Of a stretch of 51,082 nucleotides of DNA, positions 10,431 to 19,138 are shown in pieces. The stretch comes from an uncultured archaeon A07HR60 (GTDB lineage Archaea; Halobacteriota; Halobacteria; Halobacteriales; Haloferacaceae). The position numbers and the translations under genes were made by a program. Each line of letters starts with the position of its first letter. The stretch's first letter is position 1. The stretch covers positions 130,559-181,640 of the forward strand of contig KI543233.1 of the NCBI GenBank assembly GCA_000496235.1, in the 5' to 3' direction. The notes beneath the pieces were generated by a model that ran no database searches, was not told the origin of the DNA, and saw only the letters and a program-made list of their open reading frames with translations.

Positions 10431-11978
10431 ATGGCCGGGGACGTGACGCTGGCAGACCGTGTGAACGAGGTTCTCGCGGTCGACCCAGACGAGTTTCGCG
10501 ACCGTGTACGAGCAGACGCTGATCTGGTGAAATCGGCATTGCGGGAGGGAACCTTCGATAATTATCAGTCTGTCGTCGGGCTAGAATACGAGTTTTTCGC
10601 CGTCGCCAACGGGCGATGGCAAGCCAGCAGTCGGCCGGACGAATGCACGCTGATGCGAGTCCCTCGACGGATGCTCCAACTGATCGGATTCGAACCCGAA
10701 CTGGGCCTCCACAACGCCGAGATGACGGTTACCCCACAGCCTCTGTCGAACGCCGGACTCCGTGCCCAGGAAGCAGAAGTGAGGGCGCGTCTGAATGCAG
10801 CGGCCGACTGCACGCGGCCGGAAGGAATGCGGTTGGTCTCTGACGGCATCTGGAAGATCCCCCCGATAGGTGAGGCCGCGACTGACTATCTCACTGACTC
10901 CGTGGACGTGAACGGGACGCGCATCGCGACAAATATGAGCGATGCCATCCGGTATCACGCGATGGGGAACGGTGATGCGGTGGAGACGGCCACGATGGAG
11001 GCCCCCGGTGTGAGTCTTGAGGCGGATACCGTTATGCCCGAGAGTCTCATCACCTCGATTCAGCCTCATTACCAGGTCGCTCATGCGAGTGAGTTGCCGA
11101 CGTACTTCGACTACGCACTACGGATTGCCGGCCCTCTGCTGGCGATTGCGGCGAATTCGCCATTGTTCCCGCCGGATCTGTATCACGACCACTGGACCGG
11201 TGAGGATATTCTCGAGCAGGGCTGGGCGGAAAATCGCATTCCTGTATTCGAATCCGTGTTGAATACGTTCACTGACGACGAGAAAGTGGCGTTCCCAGAG
11301 GGGTTTGATTCCGTGGGAGAGGCTGTCGACCGAATCGTGCGTGATTCGGTGTTTATTCCGATGCCTGCAGACGATGGAACCCGCTTCGACGACACATTCG
11401 CGACATTCACACAGAAACACGGGACCTACTGGCGGTGGATCCGCCCGGTCTTCGACGGCGCGACGCAGTCGGCAGCCAACGCTCGGATCGAGTTCCGGAT
11501 CCTGCCTGCTCAACCAACCCTCCGTGATACGATGGCTCTGCAGGCGGCGTTTGCCGGTCTGATGGAAAAACTTTCACGCCAGAATCACCCGGTGATCGAC
11601 CTTTCGTGGGATCAGGCGAACGAGAACTTCTACGCGGCCGCTCGCGACGGTATCCAGGCTGAGCTTGAGTGGGTCCACACCGACGGCTATCAAACACGTG
11701 ATAACGATGTCATCTACACTGACGTGTTGGACCAGGCTGTCGCGGGCCTCCAGGTGTGTGGGTGCGATGAGAAGACCGCCGAACAGTGGATTGCGCCGCT
11801 TCGCTGGCGAGTGGATCAAACGGTCTCTCCGGCCTCTTGGAAACGGACCCGTCTTCGTGACCGACTCGCAGCAGACCAGTCGCTCCGTGAGGCGATTCAC
11901 GGAACACACCGCGACTACATCGATAATCAGTCCGCGTCACTGACAAAGGGAAACTTCAGTGACTGGAAAGCAGGCTGA
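10431..11978 (+). CDS. GCS2-superfamily carboxylate-amine ligase-like protein
   Basis: 515 residues with glutamate-cysteine-ligase-2 features: GLEYEFFAV near the N-terminus (nucleotide/metal-binding acidic strand), HNAEMTVTPQPLS, and RIEFRILPAQPTLRDTMAL in the second half, which matches the VEFRxxDxQPT strand-helix of GCS2 enzymes. The family joins a carboxylate to an amine through ATP hydrolysis. This member is considerably longer than the roughly 360-residue haloarchaeal gamma-glutamylcysteine synthetase. Its substrate cannot be told from sequence. It stands alone, with a 200-bp gap to psmB on the other strand. Confidence 0.65.
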   Translation: MAGDVTLADRVNEVLAVDPDEFRDRVRADADLVKSALREGTFDNYQSVVGLEYEFFAVANGRWQASSRPDECTLMRVPRRMLQLIGFEPELGLHNAEMTVTPQPLSNAGLRAQEAEVRARLNAAADCTRPEGMRLVSDGIWKIPPIGEAATDYLTDSVDVNGTRIATNMSDAIRYHAMGNGDAVETATMEAPGVSLEADTVMPESLITSIQPHYQVAHASELPTYFDYALRIAGPLLAIAANSPLFPPDLYHDHWTGEDILEQGWAENRIPVFESVLNTFTDDEKVAFPEGFDSVGEAVDRIVRDSVFIPMPADDGTRFDDTFATFTQKHGTYWRWIRPVFDGATQSAANARIEFRILPAQPTLRDTMALQAAFAGLMEKLSRQNHPVIDLSWDQANENFYAAARDGIQAELEWVHTDGYQTRDNDVIYTDVLDQAVAGLQVCGCDEKTAEQWIAPLRWRVDQTVSPASWKRTRLRDRLAADQSLREAIHGTHRDYIDNQSASLTKGNFSDWKAG

Positions 11979-11980
11979 GC

Positions 11981-11996
11981 TGTGTGGGTTCGCTCA
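11981..11996. repeat. 16-bp direct repeat, copy 1 (flanks psmB)
   Basis: TGTGTGGGTTCGCTCA, identical to the copy at 12956-12971. It begins 2 nt after the stop of the GCS2-like gene. The flanking bases differ, so the repeat is exactly 16 bp. Confidence 0.8.
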
Positions 11997-12183
11997 GATG
12001 AACCGTCTCAGTTTATGTTAGAATTTGGCTTCGCGTGAGCGCACAGAAGACCCGCGGTTAGAATAATGATTTCCGCACAAGGCACACAGCGAACAGTACG
12101 AGTTGGTCACAACTCCCAGATCACGTCTGAGCCAGCTGAGAAACGGTCGTCACCGCACGGCTCAACTCGAGTGTTCGACTTAC

Positions 12184-12903
12184 TCAGACGAGTTCGCTGA
12201 TATCTTCGTAGCGAGTGATGTCGACACCATCTTCGGTGACGACTGCAACGTTGATTCCGTTTCCGGACGCCAGGTCGCGTTCGACAGCCGACTGAATACA
12301 CTTCGCGGCGACCGTCTCTGCCTCTTCGACCGACATTTCATCCTCGAATTCTTGCTCCAGGACACCGAGAGCGTATTGTGACCCGGACCCAGTGACAGTG
12401 TAGTCTTCCTCGGTAGTCCCACCGAGCGCGTCAATTGAGTAAATGTGACCGCCCTCGTCGTCGACACCGCCGAGGATCGGCTGGACGATGTAGAATGCGC
12501 CAGACCGGAGCAGGTTACCCGTCAGCGTGGATAGCGCCTGCATCGACATATCTTTTCCACGCCGGGCTTCGTACAAACTCACTTCTGCTCGAAGCGACGA
12601 GATGAGCGATTGTGCTGCCGAGACAGACCCGGCGATCGTCAGCGCACCACGGGGGTGAATTTCCTCAACCTTCTGCACGTCTTTTGAGGAAACCATCCGG
12701 CCAAGCGAGGCACGCATATCCGTCGCGAGAACGACACCATCAGCGGTTGAGAGTCCGACAGTGGTCGTCCCGGTTTTCATCTCTTTGTCTTCTGAGATTT
12801 CTCCAGCGCGCTGTTCTGCGTGAGAGAAATCACCGATTTCGGGGCCGAACACTGGCGCGTCATCGCTAGCTAACTTGTCAGAGAGTTCGCTCGGATTTCG
12901 CAT
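12184..12903 (-). CDS. psmB: Proteasome subunit beta
   Basis: Catalytic beta subunit of the 20S proteasome, an N-terminal-threonine protease. From the start chosen here (MRNPSELSDKLASDD) the precursor has 239 residues. The propeptide would be removed between Gly45 and Thr46 in KTGTTTVGLS, exposing the nucleophile Thr. Downstream, LATDMRASLG carries the conserved Asp and the Lys equivalent region, and GSGSQYALG the active-site-stabilising residues. An upstream in-frame ATG at 12930 is less likely because it falls in the TATA box. No psmA or other proteasome gene is nearby. Confidence 0.95.
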   Translation of the reverse strand: MRNPSELSDKLASDDAPVFGPEIGDFSHAEQRAGEISEDKEMKTGTTTVGLSTADGVVLATDMRASLGRMVSSKDVQKVEEIHPRGALTIAGSVSAAQSLISSLRAEVSLYEARRGKDMSMQALSTLTGNLLRSGAFYIVQPILGGVDDEGGHIYSIDALGGTTEEDYTVTGSGSQYALGVLEQEFEDEMSVEEAETVAAKCIQSAVERDLASGNGINVAVVTEDGVDITRYEDISELV

Positions 12904-12927
12904 TGCAATACATTGCCCCGGCGCGTT

Positions 12928-12936
12928 CATAAATGC
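12928..12936 (-). promoter_or_regulatory. TATA-like box of psmB
   Basis: Minus strand CATTTATGA, centred 29 nt before the ATG at 12903. It decides the start: the in-frame ATG at 12930 lies within the box and so would not be in the mRNA. Confidence 0.5.
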
Positions 12937-12955
12937 ACGCCTTCAGGCCCGACGG

Positions 12956-12971
12956 TGTGTGGGTTCGCTCA
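12956..12971. repeat. 16-bp direct repeat, copy 2 (flanks psmB)
   Basis: Second exact copy of TGTGTGGGTTCGCTCA, 975 bp from the first. It lies about 50 bp upstream of the psmB start, just outside its TATA box. Confidence 0.8.
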
Positions 12972-13124
12972 CATCGAGTAGTCCCGCGAGAGAAGCGTCG
13001 AGACGCGCATAAAACGGTATTCCAGTGACTGTCTCCCCAGGCAGTCGGCCGGCCAACCGGTCGATTCACGAGCCCGTCAGCCCGAAGCCAAAGAGGGATA
13101 TCCTCCGGGCTGCAACCGACTGGT

Positions 13125-13494
13125 ATGGGCAATTATATGGCTATCATGGAGGCAGCGTGGTTAGTGCGTGATGTGGAGGATCTCGACGACGCTAGTTGGG
13201 GTGGCGGTCAGCGAGGCTGGAAAGCGGCTCAACGAGACCGATAAACAGTATGTCGAAGTCGACATCGGAATGACGGACTGTCCAGCCTGCGGTGAGCCAT
13301 TCGACTCGGCGTACATTGCTGCCGAAACTGCGCTCGTCGGACTGATGCTCGAAATCGAGATTTTCAACGCCGAAACGCGTGATCACGCAGCCCAAATCGC
13401 TAAAAGTGAGGTCGGCGGGGCACTTCGCGACGTTCCACTGACTGTCGTCGACTTGGTCCAGACTGAGGAAGACCCGGGTGAGGCAGCCTCCTGA
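13125..13494 (+). pseudogene. UPF0212 (DUF555) protein, single-base frameshift
   Basis: The 5' part, from ATG 13125, reads MGNYMAIMEAAWLVRDVEDL, the conserved UPF0212 start. The frame then goes out at about 13194-13201 and would stop at a TAA near 13245. The second frame continues with GVAVSEAGKRLNETDKQYVE and the CPACGEPF zinc-type motif and ends normally at 13494. Removing one base in 13194-13201 restores a 122-residue family-length protein. It is either a real frameshift or a sequencing or assembly error. The family is conserved in archaea and its function is unknown. Confidence 0.88.
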
Positions 13495-13512
13495 CGCCCG
13501 ACACACTTACGT

Positions 13513-13527
13513 ATTACCGATGGTAAT
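13513..13527. promoter_or_regulatory. Inverted repeat, likely operator of the XRE-CBS gene
   Basis: ATTACC-GAT-GGTAAT, a perfect 6-bp inverted repeat with a 3-bp spacer. It ends 8 nt before the regulator's ATG at 13536, so it sits over the expected transcription start. The symmetry suits a dimeric helix-turn-helix protein and suggests autoregulation. Confidence 0.5.
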
Positions 13528-13535
13528 CGCCGCGT

Positions 13536-14075
13536 ATGGAACTGCCGACGCCACAGGACCTTCGTGAGCGGCGGACCGAGTTGGGACTGACGCAAAATGA
13601 GCTTGCAGACGCGGCGGGCGTGTCTCAGCCATTAATCGCCCGGATCGAAGGGGGCGATGTCGACCCGCGGCTATCGACGCTCCGACGAATCGTCGGCGCC
13701 CTCAATGAGGCTGAGGGAGAGGTCGTCCGCGCCGAGAATCTCATGCACGAGTCCGTCGTGAACGTGTTACCGGACGATTCGGTCCACGCAGCTGTGGAAC
13801 TCATGGATAAGGAGGCATACTCTCAGTTGCCAGTCATTCAGAACGGTGTGCCGGTCGGGTCGATTAGCCAAGGTGATATCGTCGAGGCTGGGTCTGATGT
13901 CGGTAACTTGCCAGTCTCGGAGGTCATGAGTGAATCGTTCCCGACGATAGCCCGGGAGGCTACCGTCGACGAGATTCGGAATCTCCTCGATCACTACAAA
14001 GGCATCGTCGTTACCGAGGGCGGCGAAACGATTGGTATCATCACCGAAGCAGACATCGCCTCTCATCTGTCCTAA
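13536..14075 (+). CDS. XRE-family HTH regulator with CBS domain pair
   Basis: 179 residues. Residues 1-65 form a Cro/C1-type helix-turn-helix (LRERRTELGLTQNELADAAG, then VSQPLIARIEGGDVDPR). Residues 68-179 are two CBS motifs (LMHESVVNVLPDDSVHAAVE and VMSESFPTIAREATVDEIRN) that in other proteins bind adenosyl ligands. The architecture is a known archaeal transcription factor type in which ligand binding to the CBS pair is thought to modulate DNA binding. The likely operator overlaps its own promoter. It follows the UPF0212 gene by 41 bp. Confidence 0.88.
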   Translation: MELPTPQDLRERRTELGLTQNELADAAGVSQPLIARIEGGDVDPRLSTLRRIVGALNEAEGEVVRAENLMHESVVNVLPDDSVHAAVELMDKEAYSQLPVIQNGVPVGSISQGDIVEAGSDVGNLPVSEVMSESFPTIAREATVDEIRNLLDHYKGIVVTEGGETIGIITEADIASHLS

Positions 14076-14225
14076 CGACTTGGCCCGTGACCTCTCTGAC
14101 CTGGTGAGTGAGATTTGTCTCGAAAATCAGGCGATGTCAGTGACGAATGTCACAAATTACCATGTCTCGTTCGTGCGAGCTACGTCCCGCCCACTCTTCA
14201 GTGACGAACCGGTCGATCCGTAACT

Positions 14226-15206
14226 TCACGCGGATAGCTGCAGTCCGCGGAGGTGGATACTGTCACCCTGGTTCACCTGCCCGATGACTCGGCCTTCAGT
14301 CGCGGCTGCGAGACGTTCTGCGCTGTCCGGTGGCGCCGCGGCCACAAACCCGGTCCCCATGTTGAACGTTCGGTGCATTTCCTCGTCGGAGACGCCGCCG
14401 CAGTCTTGTACGAACTCGAACACGTCGTGGGCCGGCAAGGGATCGTCGACGACGTATCGATTCTCGCCGAGGCGGCCGAGATTCGTCCAGCCACCGCCGG
14501 TGATGTGTGCTGCCCCTCTGACATCGTGGTCTCGCATCGGCTGGAGTAAGTGGGTGTATATTCGCGTCGGCTCCAGCAGGGCCTCGCCGATGGATTCGTA
14601 CTTACCGAACGGGCAGGCGTCACCAAACGCGTGATTGCGGGAGACAGCCGTTCGAGCGAGAGTGAGCCCGTTAGAGTGGATTCCTGACGACTCCCACCCC
14701 ACGAGCAGATCACCTGGTTCCGCCGTCGCCTCGAACGGTGCTCCCTTTGGGGCGATACCGGCACATGTGCCGGCGAGATCGAGTCCCGAGACCACTTCTG
14801 GCATCACGGCCGTCTCGCCACCCACGAGTTCGATATCTGCCAAATTCGCGCCTTCATCGAGTCCGCTGCCGATCTCTGCGGTGACTGCGTCGTCGGCTTC
14901 GTCGATGGCCAGATAATCCACGAACGCGACGGGCTCCACCCCGGAGGCGACGAGATCGTTCACGTTCATAGCGATGCAGTCGATCCCCACCGTCGAGTAA
15001 TCGTCCAGATGTTCGGCGACCAGTAACTTTGTCCCGACGCCATCAGTCGCGAGCGCGAGATACCGGTCGCCGATATCCAGTAGTCCCGCGAATCCATCCA
15101 CCCCATCATCGCCGGTCACCCGGCTCACGAGCGCGGCGGTGGCCGCCTCGCTGGCATCGATATCGACCCCCGTGTCCGCGTACGTGAGGTCCTCGTCATC
15201 GCTCAT
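14226..15206 (-). CDS. purM: Phosphoribosylformylglycinamidine cyclo-ligase
   Basis: AIR synthetase of purine biosynthesis: ATP-dependent ring closure of FGAM to AIR in the cytoplasm. From MSDDEDLTYADTGVDID it has 326 residues, the normal length. Conserved stretches are LATDGVGTKLLVA, IGIDCIAMNVNDL-like VGIDCIAMNVNDLVASG, LVGGETAVMP and ESSGIHSNGLTLAR. An in-frame ATG nine codons upstream (15233) is less like family starts. It lies downstream of the site-2 protease on the same strand with 46 nt between them, possibly as one transcript. No other pur gene is in the window. Confidence 0.95.
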   Translation of the reverse strand: MSDDEDLTYADTGVDIDASEAATAALVSRVTGDDGVDGFAGLLDIGDRYLALATDGVGTKLLVAEHLDDYSTVGIDCIAMNVNDLVASGVEPVAFVDYLAIDEADDAVTAEIGSGLDEGANLADIELVGGETAVMPEVVSGLDLAGTCAGIAPKGAPFEATAEPGDLLVGWESSGIHSNGLTLARTAVSRNHAFGDACPFGKYESIGEALLEPTRIYTHLLQPMRDHDVRGAAHITGGGWTNLGRLGENRYVVDDPLPAHDVFEFVQDCGGVSDEEMHRTFNMGTGFVAAAPPDSAERLAAATEGRVIGQVNQGDSIHLRGLQLSA

Positions 15207-15252
15207 ATCACAGTCAGCGTGAGGCACCCGCAAAAGCCCACCGTCCCAGACG

Positions 15253-15915
15253 TCAGAACACGAGAGCGCCAGTTGGTCCGTACATGAACACTATCGTTGC
15301 CGCAATCGAGACAGCCAGCGTCACCGCCCACACAGGCTTGTTCCAGCCGAACACAGTCTTACCGTCTAGTGGTCCGTACGGAATCAGGTTGAACGCTGCG
15401 AGAAAGACGTTAATCGCCACACCACGGGCACCCAGGACTGCCAGTAGCTCTGAGCCCCCGACCAGCGCCAGTCCAAGCACTGGCAAAAACACCACCGCGA
15501 GCGCCAGATTCACCGCCGGACCTGCCAGAGCAATCAATCCGTGTTCCCGTTCGGTGACTCGGCCGCGGTGGTGAACTGCACCGGGAGCTGCGAAGATGAA
15601 CCCCAACAAGGCGCTCATCAGGGCGAGAAACAGCATCCCGTAGTCGGCACGGAACTCAGCAATTTGGCCGAACCGGATCGCCGTCACCTTGTGTGCGAGT
15701 TCGTGAAGGAGAAATGCAATCCCAGCCGTCAACAGACTGACGCCAATCAGTGCAATACCGCCTGTCGACGTGAGTGTCTCGACCGCGCCTGCTCCTCCCT
15801 CGAAAAACAGTGCGAATGCCAGCCCTAAGGCCAGCCACGCGACGCCAAGATCTTTCAGCTCGGTTCTGCTGAACTTGAGTCCAGATATAGAAACGCTGCT
15901 GCGCGCGTTGGCCAT
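15253..15915 (-). CDS. Site-2 protease family membrane metallopeptidase
   Basis: 220-residue multi-spanning membrane protein of peptidase family M50. The zinc motif HELAH (71-75) sits in a membrane helix, and the third ligand Asp184 lies in NLIPYGPLDG. About five or six hydrophobic segments are visible. Family members cut transmembrane substrates within the membrane to release regulators or clear signal peptides. There is no PDZ domain, so it belongs to the small archaeal subgroup. The substrate is unknown; the membrane-tethered HTH protein at 18190-18909 is a conceivable but unproven candidate. Confidence 0.88.
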   Translation of the reverse strand: MANARSSVSISGLKFSRTELKDLGVAWLALGLAFALFFEGGAGAVETLTSTGGIALIGVSLLTAGIAFLLHELAHKVTAIRFGQIAEFRADYGMLFLALMSALLGFIFAAPGAVHHRGRVTEREHGLIALAGPAVNLALAVVFLPVLGLALVGGSELLAVLGARGVAINVFLAAFNLIPYGPLDGKTVFGWNKPVWAVTLAVSIAATIVFMYGPTGALVF

Positions 15916-16171
15916 CTGTTACATACTAGACCAACCGGTGGTAAATCAGTTCCGTGGGCATAGCCGGTATGCGCCACAGTGACGATTCACGAGCCGACGG
16001 TGCCGGGACTCGACACAGACTGGTGATTGAATGCGCCCTCACCCGCGTGATTGTGGCTCACGGGACAGCGACAGCCATTGAGAATAGTCTCCGACGACCA
16101 CTAGTTGCCGCGGTCTATGGCCCGATAAGCCACTCTCAAGCGACTCCCGTGGTCACCCGGTTGTCGGTTTC

Positions 16172-17839
16172 TCACACGCTCGTGACCGTTTCCCAGATCA
16201 AATCCGCGCTGTTCCGGGCTCCCTCGAGCATGAGTTGAGACACTCCTTCGACCCCGCCCAGTTCCGCCCCGAAAGCTGGTAGCACGAACACTGCAAAGAG
16301 GAAGCTCGCGATCACGCTTCCCACGTTCGTCATCGCGACGACCATTATCAGTCTGAACAGTGGAACATCAAACATATCGCCGACGATCTTCCGAACCGGC
16401 TTGGTCTCATCTGATAGAAGACCGTTGAGCGTCGCAATATCTCCCACGTTCACCTGGAGATGGCGCAACTCTACGTAGCCCGTGAACCAGCCCGGCGCGA
16501 GCAACGGATTGATAGACGTCATCCAGGCTACTGCCCCACCGACACCGGCCGACACCCACCGCGCGCCCGCAACTTTCGCGAAGGTGAACGCGAAGACGGC
16601 ATTGATCAGAAACCAGGCGCCGAACAGCTGGAGTAAAAACGTGTTCTGCACGCCAGCCATCGCTAGCAAGAGGAAAAACGAGACGAATATTACAGTGATC
16701 CCGTATCCCAGAAGTTTCCCCCACGGAATCCCTCTCCCGGTCTCGCGCCCGACAAGCGACGACATGGGAGGGAGACCCGAGGGGTCTTCGAGGTGCTGCT
16801 CCACGCCTTGACGGTGACCGGCTCCGATGACTGCGACGACATCTCGACCGGCCTCCCGCAGCGCGAGGAGTTTGTGCGCGATGAACGCGTCACGCTCGTC
16901 AATGAGTGCTTCGGCCCCGCCCGGCGAGAACTGCCTGAATTCCTCCATCATCATCGTCACCACGTCCGTGTCCGTGAGTTCCTCTGGATCAAGTTCTTCG
17001 ATCCCGCCAGTTTCTGGCTCGCTGCTCCCCCGCGGGCTGACCAGCAGCGTCAGTGTCAATCCGGCGATCAGACCAACGAGAATCCCGATGGCAAGACTGC
17101 CGATCGCCCTCCCAGCGAACAGGCCCAAGGTGCTGACGATCAATCCGCCCACCTGCCCGGTCGCCGTACCGACGACTGTCCCGGCAACCCCGGCCGTGAT
17201 CGACCCGTAGAGTCGCTGGTTAGGCCCGAGCGTCGCTTTGCCAAGCCTGTCGACGAGATACGCGGCAGTGACCCCGAGGACAGCTCCACCCGCTGCTCGC
17301 ACTAACAGCGCGTCAGTGATCCCGAGACTGCCCCCAAATAGCCCGATCAGTGGGCCAGCGATGAGGCCGACAGCAAGCCCTCCGACCACTCCGACCGCGC
17401 GGCTATCGGTAATCCCGAGCGCCAGACCACCGATCATCTGGACTTTCTCCGTTATCGACATTCGTGCCCAAAATCGCTGGATTGTGGTCTGAATCTCGCG
17501 ATCCACCAGTGCCACCTCAAGGCCAAATTGCTCTGCCGTGTCGATGGCTGCCATCATGTCGGCTCCGGGTTCAACATCGAATCGATCGCCAAGCCGGGTC
17601 TGCACGTACGACAGCATCCAGTAGGCGAGAAACTGGAATACGGTATTTCCACGGAGAATATCCCCGGCATCCAGATTGTCGGGTGTATCTCCCTGCAACT
17701 GTCGGTATCGTCCGTCGTCGAGTTCGACTGCGACCATATCCGGTCGCTCGGCGTCGATCGTCTCTCGAACCCGCTCGACACTATCGGCAGAAACGTGCGC
17801 CGTCCCGACGAGAGTCACCGATCCGGTCTCTGACGCCAT
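16172..17839 (-). CDS. TraB-family membrane protein
   Basis: 555 residues from MASETGSVTLVGTAHVSADS. The TraB/GumN-type N-terminal domain holds the GTAHVS motif and VAVELDDGRYRQL, with a matching VIGAGHRQGVEQHL later. The glycine-rich hydrophobic stretch GVVGGLAVGLIAGPLIGLFG and further membrane segments in the middle and C-terminal half show integral membrane placement. The family is named for Enterococcus pheromone shutdown TraB and is suspected to be a metalloprotease. The open frame extends to 18007, but the extra 56 residues do not look conserved. It diverges from the HTH gene at 18190. Confidence 0.85.
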   Translation of the reverse strand: MASETGSVTLVGTAHVSADSVERVRETIDAERPDMVAVELDDGRYRQLQGDTPDNLDAGDILRGNTVFQFLAYWMLSYVQTRLGDRFDVEPGADMMAAIDTAEQFGLEVALVDREIQTTIQRFWARMSITEKVQMIGGLALGITDSRAVGVVGGLAVGLIAGPLIGLFGGSLGITDALLVRAAGGAVLGVTAAYLVDRLGKATLGPNQRLYGSITAGVAGTVVGTATGQVGGLIVSTLGLFAGRAIGSLAIGILVGLIAGLTLTLLVSPRGSSEPETGGIEELDPEELTDTDVVTMMMEEFRQFSPGGAEALIDERDAFIAHKLLALREAGRDVVAVIGAGHRQGVEQHLEDPSGLPPMSSLVGRETGRGIPWGKLLGYGITVIFVSFFLLLAMAGVQNTFLLQLFGAWFLINAVFAFTFAKVAGARWVSAGVGGAVAWMTSINPLLAPGWFTGYVELRHLQVNVGDIATLNGLLSDETKPVRKIVGDMFDVPLFRLIMVVAMTNVGSVIASFLFAVFVLPAFGAELGGVEGVSQLMLEGARNSADLIWETVTSV

Positions 17840-18189
17840 TCCAGCGTCCGGTTTGGAACCGGACGGAACCGGATCGGGACTCAGACCCTGCTCCGGAGCC
17901 GGGCCGTGACTCCTCGTCGAATCCACCGTCGGTAACGGCCAAGGCCGAGTGACGAATCTCTGAATCGGCCGGCCTCTCTGACATTGAATAAGATAATATC
18001 TGCCCAATGTATAGTGGTTGTGTGTCTGCGTTGGGTCCCGTGATCGGTCCGAACAGCGACAGGTATCCGCAGTATGACTTCGTCACGCCGGCCAGCCACT
18101 CTCCGTCGAGAGCCGTGAGATTGCCTCCAAGCAGAATCTCTGCCGTTCGAAATAACTGATATGTGTCGGCCGCCGCTGGCTTTCCGTGT
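17840..18189. other. Divergent traB-like/HTH intergenic region
   Basis: 350 bp. The traB-like frame stays open through it on the minus strand to 18007, but without family resemblance. It should hold divergent promoters; a GTG in frame at 18163 is an alternative start of the HTH gene. I see no strong repeat or RNA. Confidence 0.45.
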
Positions 18190-18909
18190 ATGTCGCGGCG
18201 TTTGCCCTCGTCTACGAACATTTCTGTCGACGAACAGGAGCCTCGGGTCGTTGGGCTCGCGACTGACGAAGCGTCTGCACTCATGTCTGCGCTATCGTCT
18301 GAAACGGCGCGGGATATGCTCTCGACGCTCCACCGCGAGCCGGCCACAACATCGGAACTGGCCGCTAGTCTGAACACCTCACTCCAGAACGTACAGTATC
18401 ATTTAGAAAATCTCACCGAGGCTGGGGCGGTGGAGGTAGTCGACACCGTGTATTCGACGAAGGGGTGTGAAATGGATGTGTATGCCCCAGCCGACGACCC
18501 GCTCGTCTTGTTTGCCGGGCGCCAGACGAGCGAGTCTGACGTGACATCTGCGCTCACGCGGCTGCTGGGCGGCTATGGGATCGCAGGGCTGGTTGGAGTC
18601 GCTGCCCAGTCGACTCTCTCGGCGATATCCTCACCTGGTGAGAGCGATGCCGAGGCGGGGACGATTGCTGGCACCGAGACCACAGCGTCGCCGAGTTCAC
18701 CCGCTGGAGAGCCGCCTTCATCCGGACCCGCACTATTTAACATTCAGTCCGATATGACGGCTTTCGACCAGTTTGTGACAGTCGCCGACCACGCCTTCTC
18801 AGCGCTCACGCCAGCGGTGGTCGTGTTTCTCGCCGTGGCGGCGCTCGTGTCTGTGGTCTGGGCGATCCGATACCGGGAACTCGTGTCCCGGTCCCTGTCA
18901 AGATACTGA
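18190..18909 (+). CDS. Membrane-tethered winged-helix (ArsR-type) regulator
   Basis: 239 residues from MSRRLPSSTNISVDEQEPRV. Residues 25-110 form an ArsR-like winged helix: ALSSETARDMLSTLHREPAT, then TSLQNVQYHLENLTEAGAVE as the recognition helix and wing. A Ser/Thr/Pro/Gly-rich linker follows, then a hydrophobic C-terminal helix (TPAVVVFLAVAALVSVVWAI) and a short basic tail. I infer a DNA-binding head held at the membrane, a layout seen in other haloarchaeal regulators. Effector and targets are unknown. It diverges from the TraB-like gene. Confidence 0.8.
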   Translation: MSRRLPSSTNISVDEQEPRVVGLATDEASALMSALSSETARDMLSTLHREPATTSELAASLNTSLQNVQYHLENLTEAGAVEVVDTVYSTKGCEMDVYAPADDPLVLFAGRQTSESDVTSALTRLLGGYGIAGLVGVAAQSTLSAISSPGESDAEAGTIAGTETTASPSSPAGEPPSSGPALFNIQSDMTAFDQFVTVADHAFSALTPAVVVFLAVAALVSVVWAIRYRELVSRSLSRY

Positions 18910-19110
18910 CTCGTTGCTCTCTGGCATCCATGGTCCGGTGGCCGTCTGCAGCTACTCGTCTCTCACTACTGATTTGAATGGCTAGATAGAACCTCCACGA
19001 GCGGGCGCCCATCGGGATCAATTGCCCATCTGCACCGGATCACCGCTTCGATCAAGATCACCACGAGTTGTGTTCATTAAGACGTCGGCTGCTGTCGTTC
19101 GGGAACAGCT

Positions 19111-19118
19111 ATTCATAC
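19111..19118 (+). promoter_or_regulatory. TATA-like box of the DUF151 gene
   Basis: ATTCATAC, about 25 nt before the ATG at 19139, which it supports over the upstream in-frame start at 19022. Confidence 0.4.
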
Positions 19119-19138
19119 CCACTGGTCATACCGAAAAT

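Noticed and set aside
17840-18377. Minus-strand extension of the TraB-like gene and an overlapping 198-codon frame
   Set aside because: The extra residues lack family similarity; the ATG at 17839 begins the conserved GTAHVS domain.
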